Positions 1 to 12,000 of a stretch of 30,385 nt of DNA are shown piece by piece. Positions within the stretch are counted from its first letter, which is position 1. The number at the start of each line of letters is the position of its first letter. Location of the stretch: positions 1-30,385 of IMG/VR virus record IMGVR_UViG_3300005913_000051; one strand, given 5' to 3'. This DNA is from a virus. The notes beneath the pieces are model-generated. The model was not told the DNA's origin and did not search any database. It saw only the letters and a list, made by a program, of their open reading frames with translations. The translations under genes were made by a program, and so were the position numbers.

Positions 1-3000
1 ACTGCTGTAGTTAATGCAATAGTAGATGATATTGGTTTAATAGAAACATTTGACCATGTACTAGTGTTGCCGGCAAATACGTTAGAAGATAGAAGAGTAT
101 CTCCATTAATGAATATATTTCCTGTAGTGTTAAAAGTAAAATCATTATTCTTAATAAAGTAGGCTGTTGCTGAACTAATTACATTGCCTTGTGTTGCACC
201 AATGGCATTACCATACACTATAGCATTTGCACCAGTTGATGGTTGTGTAATAAAGTCCCCAATGTTAGCTGTAAAGACACTGTAGAGTGGGTAAGCAGAT
301 GTGGAACCATCAACTGTAAAAATATGATCAGCTAAGAAGTTTAAGTACATGTCAGCTTCTGGTTGTATGATTACATTGCCTGTGTGTCCTGCTACTAATC
401 CATGGGCTCCGCTAAATGTTACGTTAGCTAGTATTTCTCCACTGAATCCAGGTTGTTGATTAAAGTTTAATCCTTGTATCTGCACTCCTGGATATTCAAT
501 TCCAGGAATCAATTGATTTAAATCTTTTGCTGCCATGTCTGACTGCGGACTGTAATATGCCAGGATTCGATCGTTGGCGTTATCAAAATCGGCCGCTGAG
601 TAAACAGTATACTCACTGGTAACAAATGAGTTACTTGTGGTTACATTTGCTATTACTTGGTAGCCAACATTTCCGTAACTTACGATAGTGTTGGATTCAA
701 AGAATGTATTAGTTTGCCAAGGTTGTACGGATGTACCATAAGAGATTCTATCAAATTTTAGTTTGGTATCAAAAGTTCTTATTTTATTATTTTTTAACAC
801 AGCGTAAGCAGTTGCCGGAGTGCCTTGTTGTGTGGTTGTTGTAAACCCAAAGCTGATTGCTGTGTTAGTGAACACACTTGTGTTAGCTGTCGTCATAACT
901 ATTTTAAGATTTGCACGATCAATGTTTTCTATTATAGTGTTGGCTGTGAATGCAGTGTTGGCCGACATCCCAACAAATAACCCATTGGTCGAATTAACAG
1001 TGTATGTATTTGATATTATATTTGCATTGCCACCTATGATAGTAACGTTACTAACTGTTGTTCCGTTGATTGTAATTGTCGGAGTTGTTACATAATCCTT
1101 GCCTTCAGTTACCACAGTTATACTAGTTACAGAACCAGTATCTCCATTGATTGTTGCTGTGGCTGTTGCTTGTACGTTAGACCCGCCGCCTGATATAGTT
1201 ACAGTAGGTATGCTAGTATATCCACTGCCTGCATTGGTTATAATTATGTTGTCAACAACAAAAGTTCTATTGTTATACCAATTTGGATAATCAATGTTAA
1301 CCAATCCGCCATTGTTATTTAGATATCCTGTAGACCACAGTGAACTATCTTTTGCAACATACTCGCCACTCGGACTGCGGAACTGTTTTAGATCTTGATC
1401 ATAATATGGTGCAAGATCAAAGTCAGTTAGATCTCCGCCAAACGAATCGTTACGAGTATAGTTTGTTAGATACTCGCGTATTTTAGTCCTGTATGGTTTT
1501 ACTTCTTCTATGTAATTCTCATAGTAGGTTAAATTGTCTTTGATATAATTGGCCGGTTGACCTAACTCTCTCAAATAATGGGTTACGCTAATGAAACTTG
1601 TTTTAAATACCCAATCCACATATTGTTGCTCAGTGAATAGATAATTAATCATCACAAAGAATAGTTTATTAAACTCTCCCTGTAACTCGCCAACAAATAT
1701 ATCATCTCGCAGTGCATTTATGATATACCTTGTTTCGATGTTTGGGCTTTGGTCAAACCTGTTTGCTTCAAATCCTTGATTACCTAAGCCAATACCGTTA
1801 TCACTAAAATTACCCAAAGACTTACTTAGTTGTATGGTACCGTTTTGTATGCCAACCGTTGCATACGTACCGTCATTGGTAACAGTTAATAAATTCCATC
1901 CGCCACCAGTAGCTGTTGTAACTTTAACTAAAACTTCATCACCAATTGATGCAGATAATTTTAATGCATCCGGGAGAGTATCAACCACATACTCAATGAC
2001 CTCATTGGCATCATACCCAGCGGCATACCAATCAACATATGACCAATAAAGGCTAGTTTTATAACTTTGTATTTTTGCCAATGCCCAAGTGTTATCAGCT
2101 TGTAGTTCATATAGTACCCACAGGTTATCCTGCGTGGTATCTTGCTCTACTAATACTTTATATCCAGTTAACAAATCGGATGTATTAATATATGGCAACT
2201 CTACTTCTGTTGGAATAGCAATATCATATTCGCCCAATTTGATACTAGGTTTTGCCTCTTCAGAAAGCATCTGTGTTAGATCATATTGACGTGCTATAGG
2301 TTTAGTGATCAATATAGAATTAACATAAGTGACCAAATCACCCATTGCTTTTAATCTATCACTGAATATAGTCTGTCTTGGTCGGATGTCAATCCCGTAC
2401 CTATCAGCTGGGTTTAATGTAGGGTCTGGTACTGTTCTGCCATTGGCATCAATTCCAGATAGACTGTCTATCATCTTGTTAACAATCTTACTTGGGATTA
2501 GATCAACTGGGTTCCCTTGTTGTATTAATTCATACTCACTGTGAATTAAACTTGAATTCTTTAACAGGTCATGATCAAGATGTAATATGGTATTTTGTGC
2601 TGATAGATATTCGCTAACATTATACACTATGATTGCATTGTTTTGTATAATCGCTGAGTAAGCAATTCCTTGTGATTTAGGATTGGCTATATAGTTTGCA
2701 ATTGTTTGTATAGATAAATTTCTAGTTTCGTCATTACCTGTCAGGCTGGTTTTGTTAGTGACCCAGAAATAATAAACGCTTTCAATAATGTTTGATATTG
2801 GATTTACCCTAGACACCTCAACATAGTTGCTGTTATCCGCATATTTTGGTATGCCGTCATATCCAGCATCAACATATTGGCTAGGCAACACTGTGCTTTC
2901 TACCCATTCACAGATTTCTACTAGACTGCCAGGGAATAGTCTTCCCCAATTAATACTACGATATTCTAAATTACTTTGTTCATAATCAACAAAACGAACT

Positions 3001-6000
3001 TGTCCTAAATTCCACCAAACTTGATTTACTTGTGAATCGCTCCAATGGAAGGCAGAGTTTGCCTTTGCTCCGCGATTATAAACAGCAGGATCGTATTCAG
3101 TTTTAAAGGAAATTTCTTGATCTGCAACACCTAATATCTTACCTTTTGCAGGGTCGATGAATTCTAAATTAGTTAAGATGGTGTTGGATACTTTACTGTA
3201 TAAGAACATCCTATTAACTGTGTCAACATCAACTCTAGGTTGTTCGTATCTTATAAGATTCCATCCTCGTGTCATTGCTGGGTTTGAGAATACATAGATA
3301 CTTCCAGTGTCAATTCCTTGTGTGTCATCACCCGGTGCCGATACTACAATTTGTCCGCCCATTACATCTATGGCTGCCCCAAATCTATCACCTGAATTTA
3401 ATCTATCAGTTGGTGTTAAAACATTACCGTCTATGTCTGGAAGATTAAGTTGCTGTGCAAATGCATACCTACCAGGATTTTCTACTTCATTACGTGGGTC
3501 ATCATATAATTCATAAACATAAACACTGCCACTGCCGTTAATGTCATCTGTAAAGATTGTGCTGTCATCATCTAACGTCAATTCGCTGTCGTCAAATGTA
3601 GCGTCTGCTTTAGTAGTGCCACGTTCACTACCAATTACTAACATATAAGCATTTTGTGCCAATACTACTTTGTTACCAAAGTATTCGCCTTGGGCATTAT
3701 GCGGACTTACTATGATTTGCATAAATGCAAATACTTTCATTTCAGCATCTTGTAGAACACCATTGCTAGATCCTGACAATATTCTTAATAAGTTTTTAGC
3801 AACTGTTGAGTCTGAATCTAATTTTAAATATCCATTGGCATTTGTTGCAGTAACTCCAAGAATGTCAGCAGTATTGATGTCATCAACTAACGAGTCTAAT
3901 GTTGTTCCAGTAAGGGTTATTTCGTAGTTGTCTAAACGAATTGTGTTACCGGGGGTAAATGTCGGGTTCAACGCTTCACCGGTGTTAGTTCCGTATAGCC
4001 TGCCCCTGTTATGGAATTTCCAAACCGCGCCTGTATTATATGCTGTGCCATTGTCGTAGTAAGGTGCACCTACATAGATTGCACAGTTGTTAGAACAAAT
4101 AGTTAAGTCAGTGCCAAACGCCGCGCCTGTTTGTATTGCATCGGTACCACCTGTTAGACTGTCGACTCCAATTAATTGTTCTAATAGATTGAACTGATTA
4201 GTTTCAATATAAACAACTTGTCCTAAAGCAGGCGGATTAATAAATGTTAGGGTGGTACCACCAATGGTGGGTGGAAGGTAATCCTCAACAGTAATTCCAT
4301 CAATTGACACTTTGTGTACTAAATCGATTGTTCCTGTTGTTGTGTATGTTAATGTCCCTGTACTTGCAAATGCTTCAATAACTCTGTCATATACATAAAC
4401 AGCACCAGCGCCTTGTACCCACTCACCAGCTACAAAAACATTAGCATTGGGTGCGCCAACACCTAGTTGTGCGCCGTCAAGACTTGAATCCATTGAGGAC
4501 CCAAATGCGCTACCGCTCTCTCCCTGGATGACGTTAGCTAATACATAGTAAGGTGCTTGCGTAATCACGTAAGTGTCTTGAGTTAAATTTTCTTTAAAGC
4601 TAATACTAGTTCCGCTCACTGTATAATCTAAATATGGAATAAACGTCCTGTTTGAATTTCTGACTAATAGTGAATCAGCCGCATTAGCTACTGATGGTGT
4701 AAATGATGTTCCGATGACACTCAAATTTGATACACTATAAAGTGTTTCAGCATACAGTGAGGAGTCGATAGAATTAATTGATATGTTAGCCGCTACATTT
4801 CCTATGTCAAATCCAACTGCGGTGTCAACTACAATATTTGATGCCCAGCTACTTCCAATAATTGTGTTACCAGCTGATATTACTCTAGCTGTTGCTCCAG
4901 TTAATGGATACGTAACATAGTCTCCCACGAAGGCAGCAACATTACCGTCAAGTCGTAGGGTGTTACGGTTATTAATTGATACAATATCTTGTTCTGATGA
5001 TACGTGAGTGTTTAATCCGTATACATATACTCTGTCGTTTCCCGGGGCGCCTACATATAGCCATTCACCATATTCACTTAGTGATATGCTAGACCCAAAT
5101 CTATCTCCGGTTGTGGTAACATCCTTGCTCCACAGTACCTGTGGCTCATTGAATGAAGTAGTTCCTGCAGGTCTATTGTAGAGATATACTAAACCAATAT
5201 TTCCATAGCTACCAGGTGCACCAATGGCAACCTTCTCAACTGCCTGATCAATACTGTGCCCAAATTCACTTGTAACCACTATTGCATTACCAGCGGCTGG
5301 CACTAAACTAGTGCCTGCTACAAGATTGCCTGCATAATTTTTATCAAATGTATTAACTCGACCAGTGGTCACTTCTGCACCACCACTATAGTACGGAACA
5401 GTATTTGCAAAGGGACTTCCTACTGTTGCTAAAAGTCCGTCATAACTAAATTTAACTGATTGGCCGTACCCATTAGTTGCATATTCAGAACTAGATTTTA
5501 ATAGGGACTCTTTATAATCCCACGGTTTAGTTTTTTCGTATACCTTCCAGCCACCACTTGGTACATCATAAGGTTGCCCTTGCGCCGTTGTGGTTTCACC
5601 GTCATTATCAATCCAAATCTTATCACCTACACGCCACCCTTGTTTAGGATCAGTTAATCCAAATACCCTAGAATCTTCCATGTATTGAAATCTTAGGCTA
5701 TCTAACACAAACAACATACCAGTGCCATTGGATGTATTAAGATCGTCTAGATTGTCAGGGTTACCAAGATATTGTGCTGTAACTCTCTTAAGGTCGGGTG
5801 TCTTGTACACTTGATAGAAACCATCAAAATTAACATCAAACCCACGTACTAAAAATATATCGTCTTTAACTAGTCCGTGCTGTCCTGATGACGTCCAAGT
5901 GACATAACCATCTAAGGCATTAGTTAATAATACTACTTGATTGTTTGTTTCAGACACTCTATAGACATTCCATTTTCCTGTAAAGTCTTTAGCAGTCCAT

Positions 6001-9000
6001 ATTGTATATCCTGTTCCAATGACATCAGTTAAATTATCTAACGTAGAGTAGTCAGCTATGTCATATATTGTTGTATCTACGTCATCAATGTTAACATATC
6101 CAGCAGTTAAGATGTCGTTGTCATAGTTACTGTGGCTATCTCTATTGATGGCAATATTGCCATTGAATTTAGCGCCAGACTGATCAAAGAATTTATAAAG
6201 TTGGCCTTGATTAAATGTGTCTAATCCATTACCTTCGTTAGCATTATCAGTTCCAACAAATTTTATAGTAGCTGGATTAACTGATATTGCTTTTTCGTCA
6301 AGAGCAATTTCAACATAAGGATTAGAAGTTATCGCGCCATACTCGCCTGTGCGAATCGCCCATTCTTCATAATAATTAATATTGCTAGAAAGTGTATTAA
6401 AGTTTGCTTTAGTTAATGCATCAATCGCATTCTTTGTTCCTTTTTGTTTTATATAACCTTTATAAAATTCAATTTGTGTTGTTTCAGTTAACCCTAGGTC
6501 GTCTAGATACTGTCTTGGTTTATATCCAATTAGACCGTGACTGTATGCCATCTGATCTTTATCGCGTATCTTGCCGTAGCTGTCATAGTAACTTTGAGAC
6601 TCAACAGCAGTAGTTGAGAAGTTACTGAGCAATCCAGATTTTATTTCTGATTTAGGTATCTGTTTCCAGGTAGTAAAATTAAATTCTGTCGTGCCGGGAA
6701 CATTTTTTAAAGCTACATAATATTGCTCTTTGTATACGATTAGGTCGCCTTTAAGATAGTCAACCCCGACTTGCCATTCTGGTACGGTTTCGTTGTTGTA
6801 AACAAATCCTGGAGCATACATGCTACCATCCCAAAGGTCTGTCTTTTGCCCAATGAGTTTTAATCTAAATTGTCTGTTGCCTAACTCAGGACGATATATC
6901 ACATCATTGAACACTGTGGTGTTGTCAAAGACTAACACATGCTCATACTGCACCAGGGCCAATTCAACCAGGGCCAATACATTGTCATCTGATAATGTAA
7001 CACTAAAGTTATTAGAACTACGTGTAATCTGATATCCAGTATTTTTTACTAGATTAAAATTTTGATCTACGATTTTACTACCGTGTTGACTGTCTTCGAT
7101 GCCGTCAACTATGTTACCTTGTGTTACTACTTTTATACTATTTGTAACTGGACTTAATACCAATATGCTACCTGGTTTCCATCCTTGCTGTGCCCAGAAT
7201 AAAAATTCTCTAACACTTAATTTCCAGTTACGTGTTTCACCGAGATCACCATCTCTATCATTGAAGGTAAAGCCCTGTGCTATGAGATGTCTCTCATAAC
7301 TTATAAGGAAGTCAACTACCTGCTGTATGGTCTTAAATTCATAACCGTATGGTACTGTTAATTTTACAGACTGATAGTCATTGAAGACATATCCTGTTTC
7401 GTCTTGAACCGTAATGCCATATCCATTATTATTAGCAATACTGGGAATGATAGTGAAGTAAGGTTTGTGTAAATCATAGCCTCGCACACTAAAGCCATTT
7501 GTTGATTTTTCAACAATTACAGCACTGTATGTTAATTTGCTAAGTGGTGTTGACTTATTCAATAAGACGTCATAGTTCTCATCTGGAATCATGATACTAG
7601 CATTGGTGCTTGTTGGTGAGCTTTGCTCTGCTAGAACCTGTAAATATTTCTTATCACTGAATCCTGCCATCTTATATGCTAATTTAACATTATAGTTTTC
7701 TAGCATTGTATTAATTTTTACTGACGGTGTTATGCCAAGATTTTTTAAATAGTCAGCGATCCAATTTAGATAACCGGCGCCCCTGTTAATGACTGTTGGT
7801 AATAATGGGTCTATATAACCATTGTATACTATCTCATCCTGTCTAACATGATGATTATTAACAAATGTCAGATATTGGCGTAAGCTAGTATTGTAGCGAA
7901 TATTATACGTGTCAATGAATCTGCCAAAATACACTGCTGGTTTAAGTAATGCCATAGCTTGTTGCAAGACATATGGATAATCACTACTGCTTCTCCACGC
8001 CCATTCAACTGGCCCCAATTGTCCGGTTGCCCAAGATGTTGCGGCATCTATAGAATTTGATGCTAACGCCACTACTTTCTCTGGACTTAATAAGTATCCG
8101 TTTTGATCTACTGGAATAATCTGTGACAGTCCTGGACGAGCATAGTTTGTATCTATACCAACCCCCGATCCCATGTCAACCAACGACCGCGGGCCACCGT
8201 ATATTCGACCCGCTTCTAGATCATCCCACAACAGTTTGTTACCGCCTGTGTATGGTCCTGCGCCATAACGGTCTTCCCACCAATTTGGTTTTGTTGAGAA
8301 ACCTAACATTTCCCATGGTCGGATATGTGGATATATGGTGTCATAGAAGTATTGATAAACTGCACGCCAACTGCCTGGCAGGTATTCGCCGTCGATGCGA
8401 TCAACAAATCTTGAATAGTTCCATGTAAACGGTTCGTTACTTTGGAATGAACTGTTAGTACTGAAATCAACTCTGTTCCTGCCAACCCAGGTCATAAACC
8501 CTTTTGATGTAACGTTCCACACCTCTGAGTAAGAATATCCAGATTCTCTGAACTTGCCTGGCATTGCAGAAAGCAATTCATTTTGATATGTATTGCTGTC
8601 TGGTAATTTAATGTTGTTGTAGATACGTTTTTCTAATTCAAGAAGCAGGGTATCTCTGTAATCACTAAATGCAGGTGTAATGCTACCGTCGTGACCACGT
8701 ATCACAGTGATCGCAGTTCTATAAGTGTCATCAGTAATAATCTCTGGCATAAACTTTGGATATGTGCCAAGTTTCGACGGAGTTTCTGGTATGTAAGAAC
8801 CATCAGTATTTGCATATTCAACCATGGTTATTACGTCACCAACAGCAAATGTCACATAATTAACATCAAAGGTAACTGCTGGCCTTGTGGCATCAAATGA
8901 GTAGTCTTTGCCTAATATTAATTGTGTGCCATTTAGGTATACTAACACTGCTTGGTTAGTTAATGTTGTGGACGAAAATACATTTGTAATTTCATAACTA

Positions 9001-12000
9001 AGAACAAACGGATCAAACACACTGTATGTTATAACGTTCTTCAATGTTCCGTATGGAATCATGTCACTGTAATGCCATGGTGATGAAACATTCTTATTAA
9101 TGTTTATTTGTGCAAGTATGATGTCAACGCTAGCGACAGGGTCTGACGAATCTATGCCTGGAGATGATACCGCCAACTCAAGAAACTTGTTCTTAAATTT
9201 TGCATACTCTCTCTGTGCATATTGAATTGCATCAACAAAGTTTGCTTTGTCATCTATCAGGAATAGTTCAGCATAAGGAATAGGTGCACTGTGTTGTAAT
9301 ATACTACCACCTTGGCCAGTGATGCTTATGTCTCTTAGATTTGATAGCCCAAGGATGTCTCCTACTAATGCCGTGCTATTTGTTCCTAATGCCACAACGT
9401 GATTTCTAATTTGTCCAAGCGTCAATGACGTTATATCAGTATTCTGTGCATTTAGATCTAAGTTTAAAGGAACTTGATAGTATGCTTCTTTACTAATTTG
9501 ATCACTATAAACTAATGCATTAATAGTATCACCTTGGACCAACGTAGTATTCAGCGTTATCTTGTTTGTAGCTGATATAGTCCACTGTGTCTGTTTTAGT
9601 AGTTTTTGATTCTGATAAACTTTAACATAAGGAATCGTATCTGAGAACCCATGTACATTTTGATTTTTTGGCGTAACGTCTAGTGCAAATAGATTATTTG
9701 TTCCGTCGTATTCAAATGCGAATATCTGATATTGCTTGCTAGGTTCGTTGACTGTGTGCCAAGTATTTTTAGGTGTGGTTGTCCTATTAGACTGTATAGA
9801 CTGCAAGAATCCAATATTAGTACTTTTTTCTGTAACGTCTTGGTCAATCACATAATCAAACTTATCAGTATTAAAATAGTTAGAGAAAAGAATATCACCT
9901 TGACTATTAAAACTCCTATAGCTTAACGGAAAGCCTAAAACACTGTCGTTGGTTCCTGTTGTTCCACGTTGATATCCAAATAATTTTGTTCCAACAAAAC
10001 TACTGCGTGGATAATAGTCAGTGTTTGACAAACTTCTATTATTATTATCGTAAACATCAAACAATGGATCTTGTTGTGCCGCTGTTTTTTGTTGACTTTC
10101 ATTCCACTGTGTTCCGTTATACCACCAGGCACTGCCTTTGTATCTACCGGCACCAACTACTACTGAGTCCCACTCTTCCGCATCACCATCGTCTGCTTTA
10201 GTTAAGTTGATATGGAATGTGCCTTCTGGTGCACCATCTGAGTCAACTTCATATTGTACTAAATTAAGAACATATATTTTATTTTTTACCAATGGATCAT
10301 TGTCGTTAGCAAATAGTACACGCATGCCATCAAACAATGTGATGCCAAATGCTGTTGTTAATGTTTTACCTTCTAGCTCTGTAAAAGCGTCTGTGATTAC
10401 AGTGTCTAAAATATCAATATGCCGCTTACCAATTCGTCCATGGTTGAATAGTTGCAGGTCACCTTCAAATTGTATTATAGGACGTTGAGCACGCAAGTCT
10501 TGTGAGAGAACTAATATCTCAGAATTGTAAGTTGCTGTGGCTTCAATGACTGCAGAGTGTACCCAGCGATTACTACGTGACCATGCATTTAGATCTAATG
10601 CGTCTCTTTTTATTGTGATATAGTCTGGAAATACTTTATCCGGAAAAGCCTCGTAAACAGTTGTTCCTGAGGCTATGCTGTTGTGCCCACTTACTGCTTG
10701 TCCCTTATCAATGTTTGCTATTGAGTCAAGGGTAGTTATCTTTGTTGACCCGATCGCTATATCGGTGTAAACTTCAATTGAGCTAGTGCCAACTGTAATT
10801 ATTGTACCTCCGGGGATTATTCCTGTTGTCGACTTTGTCAGCATTACACGTTGCAACGGGTAGTTTGTTGCTACTTCGTCGTTGTACAACTCAGGGGTTA
10901 CTAACAATGTTTCGTCGACTAATCTAATTGCTTCTCCAACATTTTCTACATAGTATGTTTTTCCTTGGTATGAGGCAGGAGTAACATCATTGTCAAATTG
11001 TATTTTTAATCCACTGGTAAATTCTATACCATTGGGACTGGTATATGTAGACTCATTTAAAATATCATTGTCAACGTCAATGGTAAAATTATTAAACTCT
11101 ACGATTTTAATCTTGGTGTAGATGTCTGCTCTCTCACCGTCTTGGATCCATAGCGTATCTAAGATACTGGATATAACTGGAACTGGTTCGAGGAAAGCGG
11201 TATATTCTTTGTAAAATTCTTTGTTTACATAGTTTATGCCTGACTTGACGTACACTTTATTATCAAATGGTATACTAGTTGTTGGGTATATATTAATAAG
11301 CTGATCACTACCGGAAGTAATTAGTTGTACTTCCCACACGCCGTATCTACTTCCCTCAGGAACTATGTCCCCAAAATCAAATTCAACTGATTCACCACTA
11401 TTCTCGTATGCTACTGTCCACGCATCTTCTACATTCGTTAATTGGTCCTGTAAAACAAATACTACAGTCTTACCGTCTAACTGACCAGCAAGTCCAGCAA
11501 ACTGTGGAAATTCTTCTAAGAAAGAACTTAGTAATCTATTTTGTACTTTAGAAAATGCCAACGGAAGTGCATAGTCAACAGTTGCTACTGTATTTTGTGC
11601 TAGGAATCTATCTTGGGCATCTGATTGTGGCACTGTAAATGTTACTGTACCAACGTTAGCTCCGTTGTTTTCTACTCCCAACACCCCTCTACTACTAATT
11701 GTTGGAGTAACATTAATTAATCCATCTATGCCTAGTTCTGTTTGAATCCAAAATCCAGCTGACTGATTTACTGTAAAGGTGTATGTGCCACCTCGTGCCA
11801 ATATCAATGTGTTGTTCTGTACTCCTTCAGAAGTAAAGTCATATTGATTTTGGTTATCGTTGCGAGAAACTGTATAACCTTTGATTAGTTCAACTCCACC
11901 TGTGTTTACTTGTACTGTGGATGGGCCATTAGGCAACCAATAATATTGTCCAAAATTTACAAACTTGTCATATGACATCTGTGGGTCAAAGCTGTAGTAT

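Noticed and set aside
820-11000. Numerous short plus-strand frames opposite the giant gene
   Set aside because: They lack ribosome sites and have the valine/leucine/serine bias of antisense translation. The minus-strand frame is continuous through all of them.
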